A DNA stretch of 64,000 nucleotides, from positions 1-64,000 of the forward strand of contig JANQSN010000056.1 of the NCBI GenBank assembly GCA_028284045.1, written 5' to 3'. The notes beneath the pieces were generated by a model. The model saw only the letters and a program-made list of their open reading frames with translations. It did no database searches and was not told the origin of the DNA. Within the stretch, counting starts at the first letter, position 1. The number at the start of each line of letters is the position of its first letter. Positions 50,965 to 59,273 of the stretch are shown piece after piece. A program made the position numbers and the translations under genes. This stretch comes from Alphaproteobacteria bacterium (GTDB lineage: Bacteria; Pseudomonadota; Alphaproteobacteria; DSM-16000; Inquilinaceae).

Positions 50965-51576
50965 GTGTCTGAAGATGGGGCTGCGCCGGAGACCAAGCGC
51001 GACAAGGCGACCGCGCAGCGGCGCGCGAAGATCCTGGAAGCGGCGGTGACGGCGTTTCTGGAGAACGGCTATCACCAGACGGGCGTGCGGGACATTGCGC
51101 GGCGCGCCGGGGTCAGCCTCGGCAATCTCTACAACCACTTCCCGGGCAAGCACGACGTGCTGGCGGAGATCGCGACGCTGGAACGCCAGGAGCTGGAATC
51201 TTTCTTAGGCTTGCTGGGCGAGCCGGCGCCGGCGCCGGAGATCCTCGACCGGTTCATCACGGCCTACGCCGCCTATGTGGCGGCGCCGGAGACCGTCCTC
51301 CTGACCATCGAGATTACCAGCGAGGCCGTGCGCAAGCCCGATATCGGCGCGCTGTTCCTGGCCAACCGCGAGCGGCTGGTGGCGGCCCTAGCGTCGGTCC
51401 TCCAGCGCGGCATGGCCGATGGCGCATTCCGCGCGATGGCGGATGCGCGCCAGGCCGCCTACCAGATCATCGACCTGATCGACGGTGCCGCCTATCGCTC
51501 AGTCCTGAACGAGGGGGGCATGCAGGAGATGGCGGGCGCGCTGAAGGACTTCGTCGTCGCGGCGGTGCGGGCGTGA
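50965..51576 (+). CDS. TetR/AcrR-family repressor of the efflux operon
   Basis: 203 residues, GTG start after a good RBS (GGAGAAGAG at 50951-50959). The DNA-binding domain is typical: KILEAAVTAFLENGYHQTGVRDIARRAGVSLGNLYNHFPGKHDVL (23-67), with the YNHF recognition helix end. The C-terminal ligand-binding part (about 75-203) has no specific family recognised. Divergent from an RND pump, it probably represses it and itself by binding the palindrome between them and is released by a pump substrate. Confidence 0.88.
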   Translation: MSEDGAAPETKRDKATAQRRAKILEAAVTAFLENGYHQTGVRDIARRAGVSLGNLYNHFPGKHDVLAEIATLERQELESFLGLLGEPAPAPEILDRFITAYAAYVAAPETVLLTIEITSEAVRKPDIGALFLANRERLVAALASVLQRGMADGAFRAMADARQAAYQIIDLIDGAAYRSVLNEGGMQEMAGALKDFVVAAVRA

Positions 51577-51584
51577 GCCTGTTC

Positions 51585-51636
51585 TAGATCAACCTGCGTT
51601 CAGATGGAATCATCTGAACGCAGATAAGTTGATCTA
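51585..51636. repeat. nested inverted repeat (hairpin 1)
   Basis: Two perfect stems are nested: an outer one of nine bases (TAGATCAAC at 51585-51593 with GTTGATCTA at 51628-51636) and an inner one of 12 bases (TGCGTTCAGATG at 51595-51606 with CATCTGAACGCA at 51611-51622, loop GAAT). No T-run follows directly. It begins nine bases after the TetR stop, so it may end that transcript or be a copy of a dispersed palindromic element. Confidence 0.75.
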
Positions 51637-51647
51637 TTTCAAAGTGT

Positions 51648-51685
51648 TAGAGCATCCTGCGTCCATTCGGACGCAGGATGCTCTA
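51648..51685. terminator. 17-bp perfect hairpin (hairpin 2), bidirectional terminator or palindromic element
   Basis: TAGAGCATCCTGCGTCC (51648-51664) pairs fully with 51669-51685 over 17 bases, loop ATTC. The right arm ends in CTA, which read on the minus strand is the TAG stop codon of the 73-residue gene. It stands between two converging genes and shares the CTGCGT core with hairpin 1. No strong T-run is present, so a repeat-type palindrome is an alternative to a classical terminator. Confidence 0.65.
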
Positions 51686-51904
51686 GCCCGTCGGCTCCAG
51701 CGCACGCGGGGTCGGGACGAAGGGCGTCGAGCGCAGCGCGTTCAGCGCGTCCTGCAACCGCCGGCGGTCGCCGATCAGCCGCGTATACTGTGCGTCGCAG
51801 CCGGCGATCGGCGTGGGGTAGTCGCGGATCTCACGGGACAGCAGGTCGATGGCGCGCCGGATCAGGTCTTCGGCGGTCGCGGCGTCTCTCTCATAGGGCA
51901 GCAT
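51683..51904 (-). CDS. small hypothetical protein
   Basis: 73 residues from the ATG at 51904. Sequence MLPYERDAATAEDLIRRAIDLL, then an amphipathic helix rich in Arg and Leu (RLIGDRRRLQDALNALR) and a Pro-rich tail. Its charge pattern and codon bias support a real gene although I do not recognise it. No signal peptide. It lies about 100 bases downstream of aapP on the same strand, so might be read with the amino-acid transporter. Its stop codon is in a 17-base hairpin. Confidence 0.5.
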   Translation of the reverse strand: MLPYERDAATAEDLIRRAIDLLSREIRDYPTPIAGCDAQYTRLIGDRRRLQDALNALRSTPFVPTPRALEPTG

Positions 51905-52004
51905 CGGTGCATCCGATCCCAGGATAGGGGCGGGGGCGCCGGTGGGACCGGCCCCCTCTCTCACATGAGGACGGTGCGGCGGAACGCAAGACCGGTCCGC
52001 GCCG

Positions 52005-52733
52005 TCAGTGCAGCACCTGGGCCATGAAGGTCCGCGCCGCATCGGATTGCGGTGCGTCGAAGAAGCGGTCCGGCGGCGCCTGTTCGACGATGGAGCCGGA
52101 CACCATGAAGACCACGCGGTCGGCGACGTTGCGCGCAAAGCCCATCTCATGGGTGACGCAGACCATGGTGCGCCCCTCGCGCGACAGCGCCTCCATGAGG
52201 TGCAGGACCTCGTGCACCATCTCCGGATCCAGCGCCGAGGTCGGCTCGTCGAACAGCAGTACCTCGGGTTCCATCATCAGTGTGCGGGTGATCGCCACCC
52301 GCTGCTGCTGGCCGCCGGAGAGCTGGCCCGGGAACTTCCGCGCCTGATCGGCCAGCCCGACGCGGTCGAGCAGCGCCAGCGCGCGCGCCTCCGCCGCGTG
52401 GCGGGACAGGCCCAGCACGCCTTCCGGGGCCAGCGTCAGATTGTCGATGACCCGCAGATGCGTGAACAGGTTGAACGACTGGAACACCATGCCGACGCGC
52501 CGGCGCACCTGCCGGCGTGCCTCCGCCCCGTCGAGACGGATGCCGGCGACGGTCAGCGCGCCCTGGTCGATCGGCTCCAGCGCGTTGAGGGTGCGGATCA
52601 GCGTCGACTTGCCGGAGCCGGACGGCCCGCAGACCACCACCGTCTCGCCCTGGTTCACGGTCAGCGCGATGTCGCGCAGCACATGCAGCGCGCCGAACCA
52701 TTTGTTGACCTGGTTCATGGTGATGGCGGTCAT
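52005..52733 (-). CDS. aapP: amino-acid ABC transporter ATPase (AapP/GlnQ)
   Basis: 242 residues. Walker A GPSGSGKST (36-44), Q-loop VFQSFNLF, signature LSGGQQQRVAI (138-148), Walker B LLFDEP (159-164), D-loop SALDPE and H-loop THEMGFA. The polar amino-acid uptake family (GlnQ/HisP/AapP) matches over the full length. It powers uptake by the AapQ/AapM membrane pair. The ATG overlaps the aapM stop by four bases, so it is the last gene of the transporter run. Confidence 0.92.
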   Translation of the reverse strand: MTAITMNQVNKWFGALHVLRDIALTVNQGETVVVCGPSGSGKSTLIRTLNALEPIDQGALTVAGIRLDGAEARRQVRRRVGMVFQSFNLFTHLRVIDNLTLAPEGVLGLSRHAAEARALALLDRVGLADQARKFPGQLSGGQQQRVAITRTLMMEPEVLLFDEPTSALDPEMVHEVLHLMEALSREGRTMVCVTHEMGFARNVADRVVFMVSGSIVEQAPPDRFFDAPQSDAARTFMAQVLH

Positions 52734-53848
52734 GGGGCGTGGCTCGGCCGGTCGGTGTCGATGCGCCGCTCGATCCACAGGGCATAGCGCGACATCGCCC
52801 AGCAGAAGGCGAAATAGACCGCCATGATGAACAGATAGGCTTCCAGCGTGTGGCGGACCCAGAGCGGATCCTGCAGCGAGGCCTTGGTCGCGCCGAGGAA
52901 GTCGAACAGGCCGATCACCGCGACGAAGCTGGTGTTCTTGAAGGCGCGAATGATGTCGTTGACCAACGCCGGCACGACGATGCGCAGCGCCTGCGGCAGG
53001 ATCACGGTGATCATCATCGGCCAATAGGGTAGGCCCAGCGACATCGCCGCCTCGTACTGACCCTTGGGCAGCGCCTGCAGGCCGCCGCGCACGATTTCGG
53101 CGGCGTAGGCGCCGAAGAACAGCACCATGCCGACCAGCGCGCGCACGAATTTGTCGACGGTCACGCCCTCGCCGAGGAACAGCGGCAGGATCAGCGACGC
53201 CATGAACAAGACCGCCAAGAGCGGCAGGCCGCGGAACAGCTCGATCGTGCCGATGCAGATCAGCCGCACCGCCGGCATGGTGCTGTTGCGCCCGAGCGCC
53301 AGGACCAGCGCCAGCGGCAGGCCGAGGCTGACCGTCCCGGCGGACAAGAGCAGGGTGAGCGGCAGGCCGCCCCAGTCGCTGGTCGACAGCTCCGCCAGGC
53401 CCGCACCGCCCAGCATCAGCCAGAGCGCCAGCGCCAGCGTGGCGATCCACAGCCAGGCCAGATGCGGCGACCAGCAGCGCGGGAGGGCGGAGACGACGAA
53501 GGCGGCGATGATCAGCAGGCACGCTAAGGCCGCGCGCCAATGCTCCTCGTACGGAAAGGCGCCGAAGAACATCACCCGGTGCTTCTCCGCCACCACGGCC
53601 CAGCAGGCGCCCGCACCGTCCGCGCTGCACGCCGCGGGATCGGCCGGCGACCACACCGCGCCGACCACCGCCCAGTCGGCGAGCCGCGCCAGCAGCACCA
53701 CCAACAGGGCGCCGAGCACGACGGTCAGCAGACCCTGCAGCGGTGTCGGGAAATAGGTGGCCTTCAGGCGGGCCAGCGGGCCGGGTGCACCATGCGGCGG
53801 TCTGCGGGCCGGGACGACCGGGGCCGTGAGATGAGCCGGGTCGGTCAT
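52730..53848 (-). CDS. aapM: amino-acid ABC transporter permease (AapM)
   Basis: 372 residues from the ATG at 53848. Roughly eight membrane helices; the permease EAA loop is EAAMSLGLPYWPMMITVILPQAL, in the C-terminal third. AapM-type proteins carry an extra N-terminal helix pair before the HisM-like core, which is why the protein is long. It overlaps aapQ and aapP by four bases each. Together with AapQ it forms the channel for general L-amino acids. Confidence 0.9.
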   Translation of the reverse strand: MTDPAHLTAPVVPARRPPHGAPGPLARLKATYFPTPLQGLLTVVLGALLVVLLARLADWAVVGAVWSPADPAACSADGAGACWAVVAEKHRVMFFGAFPYEEHWRAALACLLIIAAFVVSALPRCWSPHLAWLWIATLALALWLMLGGAGLAELSTSDWGGLPLTLLLSAGTVSLGLPLALVLALGRNSTMPAVRLICIGTIELFRGLPLLAVLFMASLILPLFLGEGVTVDKFVRALVGMVLFFGAYAAEIVRGGLQALPKGQYEAAMSLGLPYWPMMITVILPQALRIVVPALVNDIIRAFKNTSFVAVIGLFDFLGATKASLQDPLWVRHTLEAYLFIMAVYFAFCWAMSRYALWIERRIDTDRPSHAP

Positions 53849-54969
53849 CGCTCGGTGATCACCGTCATGCGGTTGTAGCCGTTGGCCAGCGCGCTCAAGG
53901 CCATCGCCGTCAGCAGGTAGAGGACGCCCATGATCGCCACGCACTCGATCGCCTGGCCGGTCAGGCTGGCCAGCGAGTTCGACACGTTGAACAGCTCCGG
54001 ATAGCCGATGGCGACGCCGAGGGAGGAGTTCTTGATCAGCGAGATGTACTGCGCGGCCGCGGGCGGCACGATGACCCGGAGCGCCTGGGGGATGCGCACC
54101 GAGAACAGGACCTTGCCGGCCGGCAGCCCGAGCGCGACCGCCGCCTCGATCTGGCCGCGGTCGACGCTGGCGAGACCGGCGCGCACGATCTCCGCGATGA
54201 AGGAGGCGATGTAGAGGCCGAGGCCGAGGAACAGCGCCAGGAACTCCGGCGAGACCGCCACACCGCCGACGAAGTTGAAGCCCTGCAGCGCCGGCCGGGA
54301 GAGCCCGACCAGCCCGATAGACAGAACGAGCAGGGCGAGCGGCACGGCCAGCGCGACGGCAATCGCCCGGCCGCGCCAGCGATGGCGGCCCGGCAGGCAC
54401 AGCACCACCACCGCTGCGATGAAGCCCAGGCTGAGCGCCCCGGCGACCAGCGTGCCCGCCACCGGGTCGGCCAGCCAGGGCAGGATCAGCCCGCGGTTGG
54501 AGATGTAGATGTCGCCGCCCAGCACCACCGCATTGCGGATGGTCGGCAGGGCGATCACCACCGCGTACCAGAAGATGATCTGAATGAGCTGCGGGGTGTT
54601 GCGGAAGACCTCCACATAGAGGCCGGCCAGCCCCGACAGCAGGCGGTTGCGCGACAGGCGCGCCAGGCCCACCAGCACCCCCAGCACCGTCGCCAGCACG
54701 ATCGCCCCGAGGGAGACGCTGAGCGTGTTGGCGAGGCCCGCCAGGAACGCCCGCCCGACGGAGGCATCCGCGTCATAGGCGATGACCGATTCCGACAGGG
54801 CGAACCCCGCCGGCGCCGCCAGGAAGTCGAACCCGGTGGCGATGCCCCGCGCCTCCAGCGCCGTGCGGGCGTTGTGGACGGCGGCGACGGCGACCAGCAG
54901 CAGCCCGCCGACGAGCAGGCCCTGGAAGATCCAGGACCGTGCCCGCCGGTTGTGGAGGAGGCGGCGCAT
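53845..54969 (-). CDS. aapQ: amino-acid ABC transporter permease (AapQ)
   Basis: 374 residues. ANTLSVSLGAIVLATVLGVLVGLARLS starts the conserved permease core, LYVEVFRNTPQLIQIIFWY is the family FRGTPLLVQ-like motif, and EAAVALGLPAGKVLFSVRIPQALRVIVPP the EAA loop for the ATPase. Long insert between helices (about 160-235), typical of AapQ. Overlaps aapM by four bases and lies 30 bases after aapJ. Confidence 0.9.
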   Translation of the reverse strand: MRRLLHNRRARSWIFQGLLVGGLLLVAVAAVHNARTALEARGIATGFDFLAAPAGFALSESVIAYDADASVGRAFLAGLANTLSVSLGAIVLATVLGVLVGLARLSRNRLLSGLAGLYVEVFRNTPQLIQIIFWYAVVIALPTIRNAVVLGGDIYISNRGLILPWLADPVAGTLVAGALSLGFIAAVVVLCLPGRHRWRGRAIAVALAVPLALLVLSIGLVGLSRPALQGFNFVGGVAVSPEFLALFLGLGLYIASFIAEIVRAGLASVDRGQIEAAVALGLPAGKVLFSVRIPQALRVIVPPAAAQYISLIKNSSLGVAIGYPELFNVSNSLASLTGQAIECVAIMGVLYLLTAMALSALANGYNRMTVITER

Positions 54970-54999
54970 GGGCGGCCGCTCGCTCCCGGACTTGGCCGG

Positions 55000-56022
55000 T
55001 TACTTCAGCGGTGCCGCGTAGATCAGCCCGCCATCGGTCCACATGGCGTTCTGCCCGCGCGCCAGGCCCAGCGGCGAGCCGGCGCCGAGGCTGCGCTCGA
55101 ACACCTCGCCGTAATTGCCGACCTGGCTGACGATGTTGAAGACCCAGTCGTTGGACAGGCCCAGCGGCTCGCCGATATCGCTGTCGCCGGCCCCCAGCAG
55201 CGTCTGGATGCTGGCCGCCCCGCTGGCGCGCATCTCCTCCACATTCTCCGAGGTGATGCCCAGCTCCTCCGCGGTGATCATCGCGTTCACCGCCCAGGTG
55301 ACCACATCCTTCCAGCGGGCGTCGTCCTGGCGCACCACCGGGCCCATCGGGTCCTTGGAGAAGATGGTGTCGAGGATGACATAGTCGGCCGGATTCGGCG
55401 CCAGCGTCGCCCGGGTCGAGGCAAGGCCGGAGGTCGACTGGATGAAGGCGTCGCAGCGGCCGCCGAAGAAGGCCGCCGCCAGCTCCGTCTGGTCCTGGAA
55501 GACGATGGGCGTGTAGCTGAGGCCGCGCTCGGAGAACACGGTCTCGACGACCTGCTCCGCAGTGGTGCCGGGCAGCACGCAGATCGAGGCGCCGTCCAGC
55601 TCGTCCACCGTGCTGACGCCCAGGCTGGCGGGCACCATGAAGCCCTGGCCGTCATAGAAGGTGATGGCCGCGAAATCGACGCCCAGCGAGGCGTCGCGGC
55701 CGTAGGTCATGGTGGTGTTGCGGGTGAGGACGTCGATCTCGCCGGTCTGCAGGGCGGTGAACCGGGTCTGGGAGGTCGTGCGGACGAACTCCGTCGCGTC
55801 CGCATCGCCCAACACCGCCGCGGCGATGGCGCGGCAGGTATCGACGTCGAGACCGATCCAGCGGCCCTCGCTGTCGATGGAGGAGAAGCCGGCCCGGCTG
55901 CCGTTGACGCCGCAGATGACGGTGCCGCGCTCCTGGATCGTGTCGGTGGTGTCGGCCAGGGCGGCCGGGGCGGTGGCGAGGGCCAGCGCGGCGGCGGTGG
56001 CGGCGAGGGGGATCGATCTCAT
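55000..56022 (-). CDS. aapJ: periplasmic amino-acid binding protein (AapJ)
   Basis: 340 residues. Signal peptide 1-23 (MRSIPLAATAAALALATAPAALA) then the mature start DTTDTIQERGTVICGVNG. Family signature GFSSIDSEGRWIGLDVDTCRAIAAAVLGD and VLTRNTTMTYGRD. It captures amino acids in the periplasm and delivers them to AapQM. First gene of the transporter proper; the GntR regulator ends 40 bases upstream. Confidence 0.92.
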   Translation of the reverse strand: MRSIPLAATAAALALATAPAALADTTDTIQERGTVICGVNGSRAGFSSIDSEGRWIGLDVDTCRAIAAAVLGDADATEFVRTTSQTRFTALQTGEIDVLTRNTTMTYGRDASLGVDFAAITFYDGQGFMVPASLGVSTVDELDGASICVLPGTTAEQVVETVFSERGLSYTPIVFQDQTELAAAFFGGRCDAFIQSTSGLASTRATLAPNPADYVILDTIFSKDPMGPVVRQDDARWKDVVTWAVNAMITAEELGITSENVEEMRASGAASIQTLLGAGDSDIGEPLGLSNDWVFNIVSQVGNYGEVFERSLGAGSPLGLARGQNAMWTDGGLIYAAPLK

Positions 56023-56062
56023 GTGAAGTCTCCTGGGTCGGTTGGGGTTGGCGGGCGCCCGG

Positions 56063-56755
56063 CTAGTGTCCCGGGTCTTCTGGTGGTGGGGTGGTGAGGG
56101 TCATCGCCGGGAAGTCGGTGAGGATGCGCAGGCGGATCTCGTGCCCGGCGCGCAGGTGGCGCTGCATCGCCGCCTGGGCGGTGGCGGGATCGCCCGCCAG
56201 CACGGCCCCGGAGATTTCCAGATGCTCGTCGATGGTGGCGTTGAGCCGTCCGGTCTCCCGCCGCTCGGTCAGCGAGAGGGAGACCTCGATCATCAGGCGC
56301 ACTTGGGAGTACTGGCGCGCCAGCAGGCCGTTGCGCGCGGATTTGACGATCTCGTTGTGCAACTCGTGGCCGAGCGCCTTGGCAACGGCCGTCTCGTCCG
56401 GCGACAGGTCGTCCCGGTCGAGCGCTGAGAGGGCGTGGTGGATCTCGCGCAGCCGGGGCGTGGGGCCGCGCATCGCCGCCAGCGACGCGGCCAGCGCCTC
56501 CAGCGGATAGCGGACCTCGAAGATCTCGCGGACGTCGTCGAGGCCGAGGCGGCGCACGAAGCTGCCCCGCTTCGGCTCGATGACGATCAGGCCGTCGCGC
56601 GCCAGATCGTGCAGCGCCTCGCGGATCGGCGTGCGGCCGAGGCCGGTGCGCTCCGACAGCGAGCGTTCGGAGATCTCGGTGTCGGGATCCAGGCCGCCGT
56701 CGATCATCATCTGGACGATGCGGCGCTTGGCTTCCTCGCGGTTCAGCCGGGTCAT
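56063..56755 (-). CDS. GntR-family regulator, FadR/FCD subfamily
   Basis: 230 residues from the ATG at 56755. Winged helix at 5-70 (ISERSLSERTGLGRTPIREALHDLARDGLIVIEPKRGSFVRRLG), then the all-helical FCD ligand domain (RYPLEALAASLAA, ALGHELHNEIVKSARN with the metal-type histidines, EHLEISGAVLAGD, AMQRHL). FCD regulators bind small organic acids. The start overlaps the upstream aminotransferase stop by four bases and the aap genes follow, so it probably controls this operon by binding the TGGCATGCCA palindrome at the operon head. Confidence 0.87.
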   Translation of the reverse strand: MTRLNREEAKRRIVQMMIDGGLDPDTEISERSLSERTGLGRTPIREALHDLARDGLIVIEPKRGSFVRRLGLDDVREIFEVRYPLEALAASLAAMRGPTPRLREIHHALSALDRDDLSPDETAVAKALGHELHNEIVKSARNGLLARQYSQVRLMIEVSLSLTERRETGRLNATIDEHLEISGAVLAGDPATAQAAMQRHLRAGHEIRLRILTDFPAMTLTTPPPEDPGH

Positions 56756-57996
56756 GCCGCGCCCCGCCAGTCCCGCAAGACATCGCGCACCACGGCGGCG
56801 TCGGCCTCGGTATTGAAGAAGTGGGTGGCGAAGCGCAGTTGGCCGCGCCGGACCGTGTGGACCACGCCCGCCTCGCTCAGCCGGGCGGAGACGGCGCGCA
56901 CCCAGGGCGTGTCGGAGAAGCCATGGCCGCCGGCATCCAGCCGCCCGGCGGTGACGATATGGGCAGCGCGGCTGGCGCCTTCGGGCCGGCTGACCGGGTC
57001 CAGCCCCGCGGCCGACAGTGCCTCGCGCAGCGCGGCGGCGACGTGGAGCGCGCGGGCCTCGACCCGCTCCGCCCCCGCCTCTTCCAGCAGCGCCAGGGAC
57101 GCATCCGCGGCATAGGCGCCGGCGAGGTTGTAGCTGCCGACCTCGAAGCGGCGGGCATCGGGCTGCAGCCGGTAGGCATAGGATCCGGTCGCCGAGGCGT
57201 CGTCGGTGTCCAGCGCGATCGCGGGCCGGGAGAGATAGGTCGGTTCCAGCCGGTCGATCCAGCGCGCGGCGACGTAGAGGAAGCCGTAGCCGTAGAGGCC
57301 CAGCAGCCCCTTGCTGGTGGAGGTGGCGAAGGCGTCGATGTGCTCGGCCGGGAAGTCGTGACAGAGGATGCCGGCGCTCTGCACCCCATCCACCAGGAAC
57401 AGCACGTCGCGGGCCCGCGCGGCGCGGCCCAGCCGGCCGAGATCGGCCCAGTAGCCCGGCGCGAAGCTGACCGATGCGCAGGAGACGACGCGGGTGCGAT
57501 CGTCGAGGGCGGCGATCATCGCGTCGTGGTCGAGACAGCCGCCGGGGGCGGGGATGTTGCGCAGCGTGACGCCGCGCTTCTTCAGCCGGAGCCAGGGATA
57601 GAGGTTGTTGGGGTGCTCCGCGTCGAGGGCGACGACGGCGTTGTCGCCCTCGCGCCAGTCGATCGCCCAGAGGACGGCGTTGATGCCGTCGGAGACGTTG
57701 CGTCCGACCGCGACCTCTTGCGGGGTGACGCCGGTCAGCGCGGCGAAGCGCGCGCGCGAGGCGGTGACATAGGTCTCGTGGTCGACGCGGGTGCTGTCGC
57801 CGGTAGCCATCCGGTCGAGGAACAGGTCGACGCCGGCGCGCACCCGGTCGTGCAGGATCGCCTTGTCGCAGACCGAGAGATAGGGGCCGCGCGTCAGGGC
57901 GGGAAAGCCGGTGCGCAGGCGGTCGAGCGGATTGTGGGCGATGGAGGACAAGGGCAGCGGATCGGCACCGGGTGAGCGTTGGTCGACGACTGACAT
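56752..57996 (-). CDS. class V PLP-dependent aminotransferase (desulfurase/isopenicillin-N-epimerase-like)
   Basis: 414 residues from the ATG at 57996. Fold-type I with PLP aspartate D203 (LFLVDGVQSAG) and PLP lysine K229 (ATSTSKGLLGLYGYGFLYV). The N-terminal YLSVCDKAILHDRVRAG and HETYVTASRARFAALTG are those of the isopenicillin-N-epimerase-like group. The reaction is uncertain: an amino-acid lyase or racemase-type activity fits its place with an amino-acid uptake system and an FCD regulator. The ATG lies within a promoter-like hexamer, so the true start may be downstream (TTG near 57951). Confidence 0.75.
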   Translation of the reverse strand: MSVVDQRSPGADPLPLSSIAHNPLDRLRTGFPALTRGPYLSVCDKAILHDRVRAGVDLFLDRMATGDSTRVDHETYVTASRARFAALTGVTPQEVAVGRNVSDGINAVLWAIDWREGDNAVVALDAEHPNNLYPWLRLKKRGVTLRNIPAPGGCLDHDAMIAALDDRTRVVSCASVSFAPGYWADLGRLGRAARARDVLFLVDGVQSAGILCHDFPAEHIDAFATSTSKGLLGLYGYGFLYVAARWIDRLEPTYLSRPAIALDTDDASATGSYAYRLQPDARRFEVGSYNLAGAYAADASLALLEEAGAERVEARALHVAAALREALSAAGLDPVSRPEGASRAAHIVTAGRLDAGGHGFSDTPWVRAVSARLSEAGVVHTVRRGQLRFATHFFNTEADAAVVRDVLRDWRGAA

Positions 57997-58023
57997 ATAT
58001 CTGGCATGCCAATGAGATGTCAA
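57994..58023 (-). promoter_or_regulatory. promoter with operator palindrome for the aminotransferase-gntR-aap operon
   Basis: Read on the minus strand, a perfect -35 TTGACA (58018-58023) and TATATG (57994-57999) stand 18 bases apart. The perfect palindrome TGGCATGCCA (58002-58011) fills the spacer, as an FCD/GntR operator would. Binding there would block RNA polymerase. The -10 overlaps the annotated ATG, which argues either for a later start codon or for another promoter. Confidence 0.55.
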
Positions 58024-58076
58024 CGCCGACAGGCCGACCGCGCCGGCCGGCTCCGGCGGGGATCGCCGAAACGCGC

Positions 58077-58105
58077 TGGACAGGCTTCAGGCGGTTTCCT
58101 ATAAC
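58077..58105 (+). promoter_or_regulatory. tRNA-Phe promoter
   Basis: TGGACA (58077-58082) and TATAAC (58100-58105) with a 17-base spacer lie 35 bases upstream of the tRNA. Both hexamers are near consensus and there is no other plus-strand gene it could serve. Confidence 0.7.
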
Positions 58106-58140
58106 CCGCGGTCTTGAGAGCGGCCCTCTGGCCCCGCTCC

Positions 58141-58216
58141 GCCCAGGTAGCTCAGTTGGTAGAGCACGGCACTGAAAATGCCGGTGTCGGTGGTTCGAAT
58201 CCTCCCCTGGGCACCA
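58141..58216 (+). tRNA. tRNA-Phe(GAA): tRNA-Phe, anticodon GAA
   Basis: Seventy-six bases including an encoded CCA. The acceptor stem GCCCAGG pairs with CCTGGGC; the D-arm GCTCAGTTGGTAGAGC, the anticodon stem CGGCA/TGCCG and the T-arm GGTTCGAATCC are all in place. The anticodon loop CTGAAAA carries GAA at 58174-58176. Single gene with its own promoter upstream and terminator downstream. Confidence 0.97.
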
Positions 58217-58253
58217 CTCCTCCTTCTCGCTGCCGAACATGGGCGATCAAGAG

Positions 58254-58276
58254 CCGCAGAAGACTGCGGTTTTTTT
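58254..58276 (+). terminator. intrinsic terminator after tRNA-Phe
   Basis: A six-base stem CCGCAG (58254-58259) / CTGCGG (58264-58269) with loop AAGA is followed by seven T (58270-58276). It lies 37 bases after the tRNA and would also insulate the oppositely directed SDR gene. Confidence 0.88.
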
Positions 58277-58338
58277 GCTTGTGGGGGTGCTGGTCTGAGC
58301 CCCGAGGCGCCCCCTGCCGGCGTGCACCGAGCCGGCGA

Positions 58339-59103
58339 TCACGTCATGTAGACGCCACCGGTGACGTTGATGCCCTGTCCGGTCATGAAACGGGCGGCGT
58401 CCGAGGCCAGGAACACGGCCACGTCGGCCACGTCCTCCGGCGTTTCGAGCCGGCCGAGGGGGGTCTGGTCGATATAGGATTGGCGCACCGCTTCCGGCGT
58501 CATGCCGCGCAGTTCCGCTTCCCAGGCCACTTCGCGATCCTGCATGGGCGTGCGCACGAAACCAGGGCAGACGGCGTTGACCCGGATGCCGTGCGGCGCG
58601 ACTTCCCGCGCCAGGGCCTGGGTCCAGCCGATCACCGCGAACTTGCTGGCCGAATAGTGGGCCAGCAACGGCGCCCCCACCTTCGCCGCCAGAGAGGCGG
58701 TGTTGACGATCACCCCTTGAACACCGTGGGCCAGGAAATGCCTGACCGCCGCCTGGTTGGTCAGGAACACGCCTTTGGCGTTGACGGCGAAGTTGAAGTC
58801 CCAGTCGGCCTCGGTCAGGTCCACCGCCGGCTTCATGCTCGACACGCCGGCATTGGCGTGGACGATGGCGATCGGCCCGACCTGCTGGGCGGTGCGGTCG
58901 AACACCGCCTGGGTGGCCGCCGGGTCGGTGACGTCGAGCTGGTAGGCGCTGGCCGTCTCGCCAATCTCGGCGGCGACGGTGCGGGCGCCGGTTTCGTCGA
59001 TGTCCGTGACCACGACATGCTTGGCACGCGCGGCGAAGGCCAGGGCCGCTGCGCGTCCGATGCCGTTGGCGGCCCCGGTGATCAGCACGGTTTGGGTCTG
59101 CAT
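58339..59103 (-). CDS. short-chain dehydrogenase/reductase
   Basis: 254 residues from the ATG at 59103. Classical SDR: TGAANGIGRAAA (9-20), VHANAGVSS (81-89), S137 in NTASL and Y150/K154 in HYSASK. TQALAREVAPHGIRVNAVCPGFVRTPM is the usual PG motif region. Such enzymes oxidise a sugar or sugar alcohol with NAD. It is divergent from a DeoR regulator and a sugar kinase operon, so a polyol or sugar dehydrogenase of that pathway is the best reading. Confidence 0.85.
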   Translation of the reverse strand: MQTQTVLITGAANGIGRAAALAFAARAKHVVVTDIDETGARTVAAEIGETASAYQLDVTDPAATQAVFDRTAQQVGPIAIVHANAGVSSMKPAVDLTEADWDFNFAVNAKGVFLTNQAAVRHFLAHGVQGVIVNTASLAAKVGAPLLAHYSASKFAVIGWTQALAREVAPHGIRVNAVCPGFVRTPMQDREVAWEAELRGMTPEAVRQSYIDQTPLGRLETPEDVADVAVFLASDAARFMTGQGINVTGGVYMT

Positions 59104-59222
59104 GGTTTCTCCCGATCTGCGCCGTCGGGCCAACCTGTCTGCCGAACGGCCGGATGGCGGGCACTGTGCCGCCTCCGGCACCGGAAAGGCAACCGGCTTG
59201 TGAGAAATCGCACACAGACTGT

Positions 59223-59255
59223 TTGACGTCTCTCGATTTCTGTGATTTCTCTAAC
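59223..59255. promoter_or_regulatory. candidate DeoR operator in the divergent intergenic region
   Basis: Between the SDR and DeoR genes (59104-59273) lies TTGACG (59223-59228), followed by two direct copies of GATTTCT (59235-59241 and 59244-59250), nine bases apart. DeoR/GlpR-type repressors use such short repeated half-sites. No convincing -10 at the right distance is seen, so the promoter itself is not assigned. The rest of the 170 bases holds nothing I recognise. Confidence 0.35.
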
Positions 59256-59273
59256 AGCATGCGAGGATATGCC

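Noticed and set aside
58141..58216. tRNA-Phe as an integration site for a mobile island
   Set aside because: No integrase, no direct repeat of the tRNA 3' end and no mobile genes are seen on either side within the window.
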